Positions 18,013 through 25,912 of a DNA stretch of 64,000 nt are shown piece after piece. Below the pieces are notes generated by a model. The model saw nothing but the letters and a program-made list of their open reading frames with translations. It did not search any database and had not been told where the DNA came from. A program made the position numbers and the translations under genes. The stretch comes from a virus: IMG/VR virus record IMGVR_UViG_3300028840_004242, positions 23,831 to 87,830 of that record, one strand, 5' to 3'. Each line of letters begins with the position of its first letter. Position 1 is the stretch's first letter.

Positions 18013-18218
18013 TGTTTCATGATCCATTCAGGAGTTTGTTGTACATCTAAACATTCCCAATCGTCTCCTGCAAGGTTCTTGACATTATATACCAGTCTAG
18101 ATCCAAAATCCATGGAGTAAATTTCGTTTACGTTATCAAGATTTACAAGTACTACATTGGATATGATTCCACTGGCTTTTAATATGGGGTGAACTCTAGT
18201 TACCTTTATCCAGTTCAT
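18006..18218 (-). CDS. Small hypothetical protein, FlbD-like
   Basis: 70 residues from ATG 18218 (NWIKVTRVHP). VLVNLDNVNEIYSMDFG is reminiscent of the short FlbD-type beta proteins, but identity is weak. It overlaps the start of the SbcC N-half. Function unknown. Confidence 0.6.
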   Translation of the reverse strand: MNWIKVTRVHPILKASGIISNVVLVNLDNVNEIYSMDFGSRLVYNVKNLAGDDWECLDVQQTPEWIMKQC

Positions 18219-18406
18219 TGAGTAAGCAACCTCTCTGCCCAAATGGCCTTTTTAAGGATCCATTTTTCCTTAGTAGTTAGGTTAGTTTTGACACCACTTC
18301 TTATCTCCGCCAGCTTCCAACGGTATCGTTGTAAGTGACGACGAGCCATCTTCTTCAGGTGCCTTTCCTTCTTTTCCCTATTCACTCTTTTTATCATGAT
18401 GTTCAA
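18215..18406 (-). CDS. Small basic hypothetical protein
   Basis: 63 residues, very rich in Lys and Arg (RVNREKKERHLKKMARRHLQ), so probably nucleic-acid binding. It overlaps both neighbours. No family recognised. Confidence 0.55.
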   Translation of the reverse strand: MNIMIKRVNREKKERHLKKMARRHLQRYRWKLAEIRSGVKTNLTTKEKWILKKAIWAERLLTQ

Positions 18407-18875
18407 GAATCCTTCCTATAAAAACAGCTCTTTCGATGGCATTCTTTGCTATCAGCATAGGCTCCCAAAGTGCTCCTGTTGTTTCTCTTCTGAGGTTACT
18501 CGACATATTATTCATAAAACAATGTACAACTCTATCGAGCAAAAATTCTATATCTTTATTGCTCTTACCTATGCTTTTCATCGCTAATTCCGAGTAGCCA
18601 TGAAATATATAAAGGAACTCGTTTTGGGACTCCCTGGTAGTTTTTATATTATCAATCCATTTTCCTGCATATCTACAGTCCACACCCTTCCTTTTAAGAA
18701 AGTTGCTCACCTTACCTCTGGATTTTCGGGTGACTCTTATCACCGTATAGCTACCTTCATAAAAGAAGTGCCACCAATTATCTTCAGACAGCACCTCTTT
18801 CCATAGAGTATGAAGTATCTTTTCCTCATCTTCATTAAAGTTCCACAGTTTATATTCATATAATTTTTTAATCAA
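18378..18875 (-). CDS. Hypothetical protein
   Basis: 165 residues. AAGGAGG lies nine bases upstream of TTG 18875; a TTG at 18884 is too close to it. Mostly helical with several Trp (WKEVLSEDNWWHFFYEG). Unknown family; in the recombination block between the FEN/RuvC genes and sbcC. Confidence 0.65.
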   Translation of the reverse strand: MIKKLYEYKLWNFNEDEEKILHTLWKEVLSEDNWWHFFYEGSYTVIRVTRKSRGKVSNFLKRKGVDCRYAGKWIDNIKTTRESQNEFLYIFHGYSELAMKSIGKSNKDIEFLLDRVVHCFMNNMSSNLRRETTGALWEPMLIAKNAIERAVFIGRILEHHDKKSE

Positions 18876-19065
18876 AGCGAACAATCCTCCTTGGTTTTTG
18901 TCTTTTAGGTTCCCAGGGTATAGTGTCTATTTCCCCTTTACGACAATTAACGTGGAGAGGTGTAACTGTCCAACCAGATACTGAGCAGTACTTTTCCCAC
19001 TCTATTAAGTTCTCTCTTTTGAACCGTTTACAGTGGCCGCAAAGGAATCTTCTTTGTTTTTCCAC
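18868..19065 (-). CDS. Small zinc-finger-like protein
   Basis: 65 residues from GTG 19065 with an AGAGG site. LCGHCKRF gives one CxxC and two more Cys follow (KYCSV, VNCRKG), enough for one zinc site. Very basic C-terminus. One of several small zinc proteins in this phage; function unknown. Confidence 0.6.
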   Translation of the reverse strand: MEKQRRFLCGHCKRFKRENLIEWEKYCSVSGWTVTPLHVNCRKGEIDTIPWEPKRQKPRRIVRFD

Positions 19066-19334
19066 AGGTGAATTACCTCTCCCATCTTCTCTTTCAGTTC
19101 TTCCTTTTTCTTTAATATCTCTTCCTCAACAGTTTTGGTTTCCTCACACAAGCGCCAGGCTTCATCCACTTCCATTTTCATGTCAATCGCTGCTAAGGCA
19201 AGCACAAGAAGCTCATCAAAACTGCCTACTTTATTCAACACATAGTACATGTTTTTAGGTTTTTGTCCAAAAATGAATGACAGGCTGTTCACAACTTTCA
19301 CAAACATATTCAGCGTTTCGACATCCTTAGTCAT
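19005..19334 (-). CDS. Hypothetical helical protein
   Basis: 109 residues after CAGGAGG. Helical with a long charged coiled-coil stretch (VEEEILKKKEELKEKMGEVI). First gene after the promoter at 19,361-19,369. Overlaps the next gene by 61 bases, so the real C-terminus or the next start may differ. Family unknown. Confidence 0.6.
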   Translation of the reverse strand: MTKDVETLNMFVKVVNSLSFIFGQKPKNMYYVLNKVGSFDELLVLALAAIDMKMEVDEAWRLCEETKTVEEEILKKKEELKEKMGEVIHLWKNKEDSFAATVNGSKERT

Positions 19335-19360
19335 AGGCTAACCTCCTGTATTTATTACAT

Positions 19361-19369
19361 ATTATAGCA
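19361..19369 (-). promoter_or_regulatory. Extended -10 promoter candidate
   Basis: Reading the minus strand, TGCTATAAT is a perfect extended -10 element located 27 bases upstream of the ATG at 19,334. No good -35 box is visible. It sits in the only gap of this stretch, just after the resolvase gene. Confidence 0.4.
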
Positions 19370-19386
19370 CACAGCCTTTGGCTTTT

Positions 19387-19905
19387 TTAGGGTTTCCGTT
19401 TAGCCCTTTTGATATTTCCTGTGGTAGTTTGTCTTTCCATCATGTCCTCCATTGCCATCCGTGCAAGGCAGTAAGCATCACACAGGTTATTATTCTCGAA
19501 TTCTACACCCCACTTCTTAAAGCAATGGAGCAACATCAGTTCTTTCTTGCTACCCTTCTTCTTACCCTTAGTACCTATTACGAACTTCTTTAAGGATGTA
19601 GGGTTGATTATCTTGTATGGAAATAAGTGCTTTCTGGTTTCAATTATGATATAGTATAAGAGGCCTCCATCGTATAGGGCTTGCTTTCGTGATTTGCCAA
19701 CAAACTTGTCCTCAATATATACCATATGAGGCAAGTCAAATTGGTCAAGGAAGTAAAAGATTTCCTCACCTATATAGATGATTCTTTCTTCAGGCTTTTG
19801 TTTAGAGTTTGATTTTATTAAGGTTTCACCAAGTATAAATTCTTTATCAGTAAGTACAGACACACCTGTCTCAGTAAAGCTGAGGTCTAAGCCCACATAG
19901 TTCAT
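19387..19905 (-). CDS. RuvC-like Holliday junction resolvase
   Basis: 172 residues from ATG 19905 (NYVGLDLSFTETGVSVL). The RNase H-like fold is shown by the first-strand Asp in GLDLS, the Glu in MVYIEDKFVGKSRKQA, and the C-terminal acidic helix NNNLCDAYCLARMAME. Family members cut four-way junctions; in phages they resolve recombination and replication intermediates before packaging. It directly follows the FEN-type exonuclease gene. Confidence 0.78.
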   Translation of the reverse strand: MNYVGLDLSFTETGVSVLTDKEFILGETLIKSNSKQKPEERIIYIGEEIFYFLDQFDLPHMVYIEDKFVGKSRKQALYDGGLLYYIIIETRKHLFPYKIINPTSLKKFVIGTKGKKKGSKKELMLLHCFKKWGVEFENNNLCDAYCLARMAMEDMMERQTTTGNIKRAKRKP

Positions 19906-20807
19906 CTTGCTAACTCCTTCCACGCTCTCAACCTGCTATTTTTCAACAAAGTAAACAACCCGTAGTCCTCACATATGGAGAATATATTATCTAAATCAAA
20001 ATTCTCTTCAAAGTCAAGCTGTGGTGTTTTAATACCTGGAAATGGTAGGTTTACAAGTAGGTCATTTCGTGTTATGAATTCTTCCGTTGCAAATTTAATG
20101 TCATGATAGAACTTACCAGGTTTAAGCTCTCCTTTTAACCAAGAAATGGCTCTCGCATTTCCTATACCTGGCAGTCCAGGTACTCCATCCCCAGGGCAAC
20201 CTACTAGGATTTTAACCTGGACCCATTGCTCAGGTTCTATGTCATATTCATTATAGAAGTCTTGGTGAGTATAGAACTTTTTAGTGTTGAGTCTCCACAT
20301 CCTACAGTGGCTTAGCAGTTGGTAAAGATCATTATCACTACTCACTACTATATAATCAACATAGCAATCATTTAGGACGATGTCTGCTATGATATCATCA
20401 GCTTCGTAACCTGTCTGTATGAACACATTTTTGAATCCCAGTGCAGGGAGTATGTTTTTCCTAAGTTGGTGCATCTGTTCAAAACAATGAGAGTATAATA
20501 TTTGTTCTTCTTCTGTCCTTTCCACATTGTGCTTCTCTTTTTTGTAGTCAGGAAATACTTTCTCCTTACGGTAGCTTTTCCTGCTGTCCCAAGCAAACAC
20601 GAACTTAGTGGTGTCAAACATATTTACAAAGGACAGAAGGCGATTAAGGAAGTGAAAAATAACACCAGTATGGCGGTCCTCCCATTGAAGACCGCCAAAA
20701 TGGTGCATAGCTTCATAGCAGATAGGATGGCAGTCAATGATGACTATCTTGCTTTTCGCTTGCGGTTGCGAGTATTCTTTTTGAACTTGTCCTCGATTTC
20801 CAGCCAT
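19902..20807 (-). CDS. 5'-3' exonuclease / flap endonuclease (FEN family)
   Basis: 301 residues. IVIIDCHPICYEAMHHF carries the first catalytic Asp, FVFAWDSRKSYRKEKVFPDYKK is the Arg/Lys-rich 5'-binding helix, GYEADDIIADI and VVSSDNDLYQLL hold the acidic metal cluster, and GCPGDGVPGLPGIGNARAI is the helix-hairpin-helix that contacts the 3' duplex. This is the stand-alone version of the PolA 5' nuclease; the phage polymerase lacks that domain, so this protein should remove RNA primers. Confidence 0.9.
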   Translation of the reverse strand: MAGNRGQVQKEYSQPQAKSKIVIIDCHPICYEAMHHFGGLQWEDRHTGVIFHFLNRLLSFVNMFDTTKFVFAWDSRKSYRKEKVFPDYKKEKHNVERTEEEQILYSHCFEQMHQLRKNILPALGFKNVFIQTGYEADDIIADIVLNDCYVDYIVVSSDNDLYQLLSHCRMWRLNTKKFYTHQDFYNEYDIEPEQWVQVKILVGCPGDGVPGLPGIGNARAISWLKGELKPGKFYHDIKFATEEFITRNDLLVNLPFPGIKTPQLDFEENFDLDNIFSICEDYGLFTLLKNSRLRAWKELAR

Positions 20808-21820
20808 AAGTCAATTACCTGTTCCTTCAGCTTTTGTTCTAAATTGTGCTTCTCTACATATTGTATAGCATAGTCCATGGCTTGGTAAGTTTGTCCGTCT
20901 CCACATTCATAAGTGCTGGCCTTTTTCATGTCCTTTTGCCATTGCAAGTTAGCCCTAATATCATCTATACCATATCCAAAGATGATAGGAATATAGGCCT
21001 CCCTGTGAGGATCGTCCTTGCTATTCTTAATAACTGTGGCAATACTGTTAATGCCTATTACTTTAGGAACCTTCGCACCACTTTCCAGTGTAACTTCTTT
21101 ATCAATATGATGAGCACGGCCATATTTCTTTTTGTACATGGCTTGGATATAAATTCTAACTGAAGCCCAGAAAGGAATTCCCTTGCCGCCAGGTGTTTTA
21201 AGTCCCGTGTCTCCTTGCCGTACTTGATTGGTGCACACTAATGTTTTATACCCTCCTTGAGCCAACATATTTCCTGTTTTCCTTAAGCCAGCACTAAAGT
21301 CCTTGGCTATCCTCATGCCCATTTTATCACCTTTCTCCATCTCGAGCTTAGAAGAAAGAGCTGCCAAGGAATCACATCCATAAATGCTCACGGTTCCTTC
21401 GTTTGGTGGATTCCATTCTCTAATATCGTCAAATACTTCCTCCACCAAGCTAGGTCTCCAGTACTTGTCCTCAGGTAGGTTCACTCCATAAATCTCTGCG
21501 TATTCCCTGTCCAGTCGTGCCTCAGGATCTGCAAATCGAACTGTGCCTCCTGCTGCCTGAGAGCATCCACATATTTCAGCCAGAACTGCTGTCTTTCCCA
21601 GTTGTGCTTCGCCAAAGATCTCTACAATAAGACCTCCAGGAAGTCCACCTCCTCTTACTCTTCCACCAAAGATAGCAAGGTCAAGTAGTGTACTGCCTGT
21701 GCTGATAATTAGGTCTTTTGATTTAGGAGTGTCCTCTTTCTCCTCCTTTGCTTTAGTTGCTTGGGAGTACTCCTCCGCTGCCTGCGAAGGAGTCCTTGCC
21801 CTTCTTATTATTCTAGCCAT
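20744..21820 (-). CDS. recA: RecA-like recombinase
   Basis: 358 residues. Walker A is GEAQLGKT (70-77), the Walker B region is TVSIYGCDSLAALS, and L1/L2-like regions follow (TLVCTNQVRQGDTGLKTPGG). The N-terminal 35 residues are charged and disordered. It forms filaments on single-stranded DNA for recombination and recombination-dependent replication. It starts immediately at the stop of the gp32-like gene, so the SSB and recombinase are made together. Confidence 0.88.
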   Translation of the reverse strand: MARIIRRARTPSQAAEEYSQATKAKEEKEDTPKSKDLIISTGSTLLDLAIFGGRVRGGGLPGGLIVEIFGEAQLGKTAVLAEICGCSQAAGGTVRFADPEARLDREYAEIYGVNLPEDKYWRPSLVEEVFDDIREWNPPNEGTVSIYGCDSLAALSSKLEMEKGDKMGMRIAKDFSAGLRKTGNMLAQGGYKTLVCTNQVRQGDTGLKTPGGKGIPFWASVRIYIQAMYKKKYGRAHHIDKEVTLESGAKVPKVIGINSIATVIKNSKDDPHREAYIPIIFGYGIDDIRANLQWQKDMKKASTYECGDGQTYQAMDYAIQYVEKHNLEQKLKEQVIDLWLEIEDKFKKNTRNRKRKAR

Positions 21821-22926
21821 TACTTACCTCCTTTTTCCAACCTGTCTGCCTCTGCCGCACAATCATCCCATACTTTGCAGTCGTCACATTCAGGTAGAGG
21901 TTTGTCTATGTCCTTGCCAAAAACACCGCCTGCTGGACATTTGTTTCCATTCTCTTCTTCCTCTTCAGGTTGTTCTTCTTGCTGAGGTTTCCGCACTCTC
22001 CTGCGTGTAGGTTGTTCCTCAGGTTCCTGCTGTTCTTCTTCCTCATCCGGCTGTCTTTCCTCAGTTTCAGGTTCTTCCTCTTCCTGTACTGGAGGCCGTC
22101 GTGTAGCCCGTGTAGCTTTTGGTTGTTCCTCTTCCTCTTCTGGACTGGTAGCAGGTATATCCTCTCCACCCCAATATTTACGTTTCAGTTCTTCATAGGT
22201 AAGAACTATTATACCTTGATCTAGGGAGATTGTGCTGTCCAACACTTCATCCGACACTTTATATTCCCTGTCTAGGAATTGATGTGCCATGTACTCAGTA
22301 TTGAATTGTCCCTGTCCTTTTCGTTTGAAGTATACCTGTTTGCCTTCGTCAGGATCAGCGTAAGGGATAAACCCTCCCCTCTTTGGCTTCTGTGAAAGCT
22401 CGGTCAAGTGACGTTCCATGAAGAAATGAGCAACGTCCCAAATCTGCACACCTTTTGACTCCTCCTCATGGCTGTCATAGCACACGATCTGGTAAATACT
22501 GCGGCGCTTAGGGTTCTTTTCGGATGTTTTTTCTTTAATCTCATCCTCAGTAAGATCGTCCCGCTTTCTAATCTCATTTATGTGCTCACAGATAGGACAA
22601 GGCAGACCATAGTTACGAGCAGGACAGACTACACTATCCTCATTAGGTCCTACATTGTAGTGTACCCAAAGGTCAAGTACTATGGCAATGTCACCACTTT
22701 TGATGTCATAGCTCTTGGTCGGATAATTGTCGCCTGCAATCCAGGGTATGATGTCAATTTGGTGTTCTCCTTCTCCACACTTCCAAAACTCTTTGTTTCC
22801 AAGTTCACTTTTAGACTTGAAGAATGATCCATACCTACCACTTTCGTCCTTTTTGTCATAGCTCTCTTGGCTACGTTTTAGGAGATCCTGTTGTAGGGTT
22901 TTTCTGCTTCTGATTTTTGATACCAT
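21820..22926 (-). CDS. gp32-like single-stranded DNA-binding protein
   Basis: 368 residues. The N-terminus is basic (KIRSRKTLQQDLLKRS), the core holds a zinc site (CPARNYGLPCPICEH) inside an OB-like region, and residues about 255-335 are extremely acidic (EEEEEQP, QPDEEEEQQEPEEQP), the T4 gp32 plan in which the acidic tail recruits partners. Unusually it ends with a second Cys-rich segment (KCPAGGVFGKD, PECDDCKVWDDC) after the acidic tail, a possible second zinc site. Upstream of recA. Confidence 0.82.
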   Translation of the reverse strand: MVSKIRSRKTLQQDLLKRSQESYDKKDESGRYGSFFKSKSELGNKEFWKCGEGEHQIDIIPWIAGDNYPTKSYDIKSGDIAIVLDLWVHYNVGPNEDSVVCPARNYGLPCPICEHINEIRKRDDLTEDEIKEKTSEKNPKRRSIYQIVCYDSHEEESKGVQIWDVAHFFMERHLTELSQKPKRGGFIPYADPDEGKQVYFKRKGQGQFNTEYMAHQFLDREYKVSDEVLDSTISLDQGIIVLTYEELKRKYWGGEDIPATSPEEEEEQPKATRATRRPPVQEEEEPETEERQPDEEEEQQEPEEQPTRRRVRKPQQEEQPEEEEENGNKCPAGGVFGKDIDKPLPECDDCKVWDDCAAEADRLEKGGK

Positions 22927-23071
22927 TTTTACCTCCTCTGTCAGATTGTTTTCTTACTTGTTGTTTACTTATATGCCAAGCATATGATACGAGTCTTACC
23001 ACCATATATATAAAGAATAATAGTAACAATATCACTATTATAGATCTTAAAGTATCAATCAATAGTTCCAT
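22871..23071 (-). CDS. Small single-pass membrane protein
   Basis: 66 residues with one N-terminal transmembrane helix (IIVILLLLFFIYMVVRLV) and a basic Gln/Lys-rich tail. It overlaps the start of the SSB gene by 56 bases. One of about ten tiny membrane proteins in the early block. Function unknown. Confidence 0.55.
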   Translation of the reverse strand: MELLIDTLRSIIVILLLLFFIYMVVRLVSYAWHISKQQVRKQSDRGGKNGIKNQKQKNPTTGSPKT

Positions 23072-23558
23072 CTTCTTGCCTTCTCTTGAGTCGTGGATTA
23101 TCAGCCACCTTTTCCCTTAGCTGCTCCCTTCTGTAATCGTCTACTGTGGTGTCAGTGGTAAAGTAGTCAGCTAAGAATAAACGAGTGAGATACTCAAGCG
23201 CCATTTTCTTATCTAACATGGCATAGCTCGCAGCCTGGAGAATATTTACATCATGCTCTGCATCAATAAAGTCTCTGTAGGCTTTTTGATACTCTTCGTT
23301 CTTCATCGCAGCGTTACGAACAAAAGTACTGCTGTTGGCCTGCTGTTTATTTAATCCATAGTCCTCATAGTTTTGAAGAATGAAATCCATAGCGTCTGCC
23401 AGTGCCAAGTCCATAAGGCGTTTCTTATTTGCCATATCCTTCCTAGCATCTGCTAAGTCTTTCCCAAAGTCAAAGCTCGACCTTGACTGTCTTTCCCACT
23501 CTTCGTCAAGGTTGTTCTTGTCAACATCTATTTCATCATATATCATTTCTGTTTCCAT
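23055..23558 (-). CDS. Hypothetical helical protein near SSB
   Basis: 167 residues, acidic N-terminus and helical core (DLADARKDMANKKRLMDLAL, FIDAEHDVNILQAASYAML). Located between clamp loader and SSB genes, so a recombination-mediator or SSB accessory role is possible. No family is recognised. Its ATG overlaps the stop of the upstream microprotein (TAATG). Confidence 0.65.
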   Translation of the reverse strand: METEMIYDEIDVDKNNLDEEWERQSRSSFDFGKDLADARKDMANKKRLMDLALADAMDFILQNYEDYGLNKQQANSSTFVRNAAMKNEEYQKAYRDFIDAEHDVNILQAASYAMLDKKMALEYLTRLFLADYFTTDTTVDDYRREQLREKVADNPRLKRRQEDGTID

Positions 23559-23692
23559 TATCTTTCCAGTAAATTCTGTATACCTAATAAAATCATTAGA
23601 ATTCCTAAAGGTAGGAAGATGCTTTTAAGGTGTAACCCAATAAGTATAATTCCAAAAACAAAGAATATCGTTGTAATTATTGATCTAATCAT
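23558..23692 (-). CDS. 44-residue membrane microprotein
   Basis: ATG 23692 overlaps the clamp-loader stop as ATGA and its own TAA overlaps the next ATG as TAATG, so it fits exactly between two genes. The product is one hydrophobic hairpin or helix pair (IITTIFFVFGIILIGLH, then LGILMILLGIQNLL). Function unknown. Confidence 0.6.
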   Translation of the reverse strand: MIRSIITTIFFVFGIILIGLHLKSIFLPLGILMILLGIQNLLER

Positions 23693-24627
23693 AATTTACA
23701 TGCCAAGTATAATGAATACACTATACCTGCCCTTTTTCCTGTGTTATAGTATGGTTCAATAAAAAGGCTGATTATTTCAGCTAACCTATCGTCCTCATTT
23801 CTACCAACCAGCACTTTGCTTAAATAGTTTAGTATTCCTACCCGTGCGCTCTCCTGCTTATCGTCCTCAATAGCCACTATATATGTTCTCATTTTAGCCC
23901 AACTTATACCATCTACTAAGCCTTGACATATTTGCTTCAGTGTGGCTTCTCCAATAATGCCTTCACGAACCATCTTTAGAGCTTCCCTTGGCTTCTCTAT
24001 GTAGCGCACCATGTCAAGGGTTTTCAGCGCCGCTCTACAACTGCCTTCACTCACTTTGGCAATTTCTTGCAGTACAGGATCAGGAAATTTAATTCCCTCC
24101 TTCTCACATACTATCTTTAACAACCCCACCACTTCGTGGCTTGCCAGTCTTTTAACTGTATAAATGTGGCAGCGATTACGGATGGTGTCGAGTAGCTTTT
24201 CAGGTTCGGTAGTGCAGAGGGCGAAGTAAGCAAAGCTGGGTGGTTTTTCAAGTAGTCTGAGCACAGCATTTTGAGCTTCATTAGTGAGTTTATGACACTC
24301 ATCTAGTATGTAAAATTTAACCTTACCCCCCATAGGTCTTAACTTAGAGAGCATGTCAATCTCTCTCATCGTGTCAATACCCCTAGTGTTGGAAGTATTT
24401 AGGTATTGGAAGTCCCTATCATGACAGCCAAGGATGTCTTTGAGAATCATAGCAAGGGTTGTTTTACCACACCCACTAGGACCAGCGAAAAGGAAACTAT
24501 GGTGTTTTATATCATCTTTAGTGTAAGACCTAAGCGTTTCTACCAGCGTTTTATTGCCTACGAAGTCGTCGAATGTCTTGGGTCTGTACTTTTCAGGTAG
24601 GCTTTCGTCTAATAGCATGTTGGACAT
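23689..24627 (-). CDS. Sliding-clamp loader ATPase (RFC small subunit / gp44 type)
   Basis: 312 residues. LPEKYRPKTFDDFVGN is the RFC box II-like N-terminus, FAGPSGCGKTTLA Walker A, FYILDECHKLT Walker B with DEC-H, FALCTTEPEKLL sensor 1 and SEGSCRAALKTLD sensor 2. The AAA+ protein opens the beta-type clamp encoded at 28,929. No second (gp62-like or delta) subunit is recognised. The gene is preceded by repeat copy 2. Confidence 0.9.
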   Translation of the reverse strand: MSNMLLDESLPEKYRPKTFDDFVGNKTLVETLRSYTKDDIKHHSFLFAGPSGCGKTTLAMILKDILGCHDRDFQYLNTSNTRGIDTMREIDMLSKLRPMGGKVKFYILDECHKLTNEAQNAVLRLLEKPPSFAYFALCTTEPEKLLDTIRNRCHIYTVKRLASHEVVGLLKIVCEKEGIKFPDPVLQEIAKVSEGSCRAALKTLDMVRYIEKPREALKMVREGIIGEATLKQICQGLVDGISWAKMRTYIVAIEDDKQESARVGILNYLSKVLVGRNEDDRLAEIISLFIEPYYNTGKRAGIVYSLYLACKL

Positions 24628-24635
24628 AATATTTT

Positions 24636-24682
24636 CGCTTTCTTATTTGCTGAATTCTGCATGAACTTCCTGTGCTTAATGC
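24636..24682 (-). repeat. Dispersed 45-bp repeat, copy 2
   Basis: Minus-strand copy in the 80-base gap upstream of the clamp-loader gene. Core TGCAGAATTCAGCA is close to palindromic (TGC-N-GAATTC-N-GCA). It has two extra bases after the core compared with the other copies, which argues against a coding role. On its upstream side lies AAGTGGAAACATG, a string shared with the promoter at 49,830. Confidence 0.8.
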
Positions 24683-24707
24683 TACGCTATACTTAACATG
24701 TTTCCAC

Positions 24708-25280
24708 TTAACCTTCTAACTTATAATATATACGCCTAACGACACGAGCGTCGAACATAGCACCATGAAAATTATCATCTTTCATTTCAAAACCCATCGC
24801 TTTTGCCAATGTATTTAACCTAAAGTTAGGTAACAGACCACGTTTGTCTTGCAAAGCCCAGGCAGCTATTGTCATCACGTCTAAATAGGGAAACCAAAAG
24901 AAGCTACCAAAGAATTTGTCGTCATGGTTCATCCAGAGGCGTCGGCAGAACCTGTAATCAAACTCAGCATTGTAAGCTACAAAGAACATTTTATCATCAC
25001 TATCAAACTTGTCAACCCATTCACTCAGCCATGCTTCAAACATCTCTTTGAGTTCTATCTGTGTGTTTTTATAGTTACAGATTTCCTCCACTGTTTTACC
25101 ACATGCTGTGAGGGCTTCTGTATTAATAGGAGCACCTTTAGGAGGTCGTGCCTTCATATGGAACTTATCTTTCTGCACCCCATCTACATCAAGTATGCAC
25201 CCTAATTCCCATATGTGATGTTTACTTTCAAATATACCTGTGGTTTCAACGTCGAGAAAGAGCATCTTTTTTTCACTCAT
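24708..25280 (-). CDS. DnaQ-like 3'-5' exonuclease
   Basis: 190 residues. LFLDVETTGIFE is ExoI with the catalytic DxE, FVAYNAEFDYRF is ExoII with Asp, and FHGAMFDARVVRRIYY is ExoIIIepsilon with HxxxxD. This is a complete DEDDh exonuclease. The phage polymerase has its own 3'-5' domain, so this one may process ends or RNA. Confidence 0.85.
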   Translation of the reverse strand: MSEKKMLFLDVETTGIFESKHHIWELGCILDVDGVQKDKFHMKARPPKGAPINTEALTACGKTVEEICNYKNTQIELKEMFEAWLSEWVDKFDSDDKMFFVAYNAEFDYRFCRRLWMNHDDKFFGSFFWFPYLDVMTIAAWALQDKRGLLPNFRLNTLAKAMGFEMKDDNFHGAMFDARVVRRIYYKLEG

Positions 25281-25470
25281 GAATTAGGTCCTCCCTTTGT
25301 GGCCATAATATTACTGATTCTTCTGGGTGAAGTTTGCATGGAACAACTGTGAGTTTTACACTATAGGGCGGCATCCTTTTCAATACAATCAAGAGTCTGG
25401 TTCCACACTTCCCACATCTACCTTCAAAATCATATTCCCTCTTACCTTCGTGTTTGTATTGTTTAGCCAT
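25273..25470 (-). CDS. Small zinc-ribbon-like protein
   Basis: 65 residues from ATG 25470 after AAGGAGG. One CxxC (CGKCGTRL) plus a lone Cys (VVPCKLHPE). Overlaps the exonuclease start and the upstream 49-residue gene by 8 bases each. Function unknown. Confidence 0.6.
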   Translation of the reverse strand: MAKQYKHEGKREYDFEGRCGKCGTRLLIVLKRMPPYSVKLTVVPCKLHPEESVILWPQREDLIHE

Positions 25471-25612
25471 CTTGTTCCTCCTTGATGTCAATACGAATAA
25501 TCTTACCTACCCAGTATGCTTTCACCGTTGTGTGGTCCTCATAAAGGTCAATTCTCTTCTGACCATCAGCTACTCTTGTGTAGGCTTCTTGGATCATTTC
25601 CATTGTGTCCAT
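25463..25612 (-). CDS. 49-residue hypothetical protein
   Basis: ATG 25612 follows TAGGAGGATGATTG, an excellent ribosome site, and TAA is at 25,463-25,465. Product is small, charged and soluble (EAYTRVADGQKRIDLYEDHT). No family recognised. Confidence 0.6.
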   Translation of the reverse strand: MDTMEMIQEAYTRVADGQKRIDLYEDHTTVKAYWVGKIIRIDIKEEQDG

Positions 25613-25763
25613 CAATCATCCTCCTAAAGTATCTGTTGAAGTCACCACCTTCACGTACCCAAAAGTAAGACATCACCAACCGTGCTTTTACCTTTCTGAA
25701 GTAAGCCTCACGGTGTAAGCCTGCTTTGCCATGTCCTGGATTGCCTGCTAAGTAGAGTTTCAT
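25566..25763 (-). CDS. Small MK-[IL]-Y-x-AG family protein, paralogue 1
   Basis: 65 residues beginning MKLYLAGNPGHGKAGLHREA and continuing KARLVMSYFWVREGG. Three more genes in this window share the plan (28,548; 29,896; 30,274): MK-aliphatic-Y-x-A-G/A, a charged helix with an early Arg, then R/xL-x-S/T-F/Y-Y. The pattern resembles, from memory, the first strand and helix of phage TGT-like (DpdA-type) proteins, but the catalytic part is absent. Function unknown. Confidence 0.65.
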   Translation of the reverse strand: MKLYLAGNPGHGKAGLHREAYFRKVKARLVMSYFWVREGGDFNRYFRRMIDGHNGNDPRSLHKSS

Positions 25764-25903
25764 ATTTTATCAAACAGCCTTAATACACAGGTGGTAAATA
25801 AGGCCGTCATGCAGATTAAACCAATAGCTCTCCACACAATATTACCTATTTTGTGCCAGTTAATTCCTGGGCTTGGTTTTAGACTTGGTGGTACATATCC
25901 CAT
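25760..25903 (-). CDS. 47-residue membrane microprotein
   Basis: ATG 25903 to TGA 25,760-25,762, overlapping the next ATG as ATGA. A Pro-rich N-terminus is followed by one transmembrane helix (IVWRAIGLICMTALFTTCVL). It lies directly after the DNA polymerase gene. Function unknown. Confidence 0.55.
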   Translation of the reverse strand: MGYVPPSLKPSPGINWHKIGNIVWRAIGLICMTALFTTCVLRLFDKI

Positions 25904-25912
25904 AATTCACCA

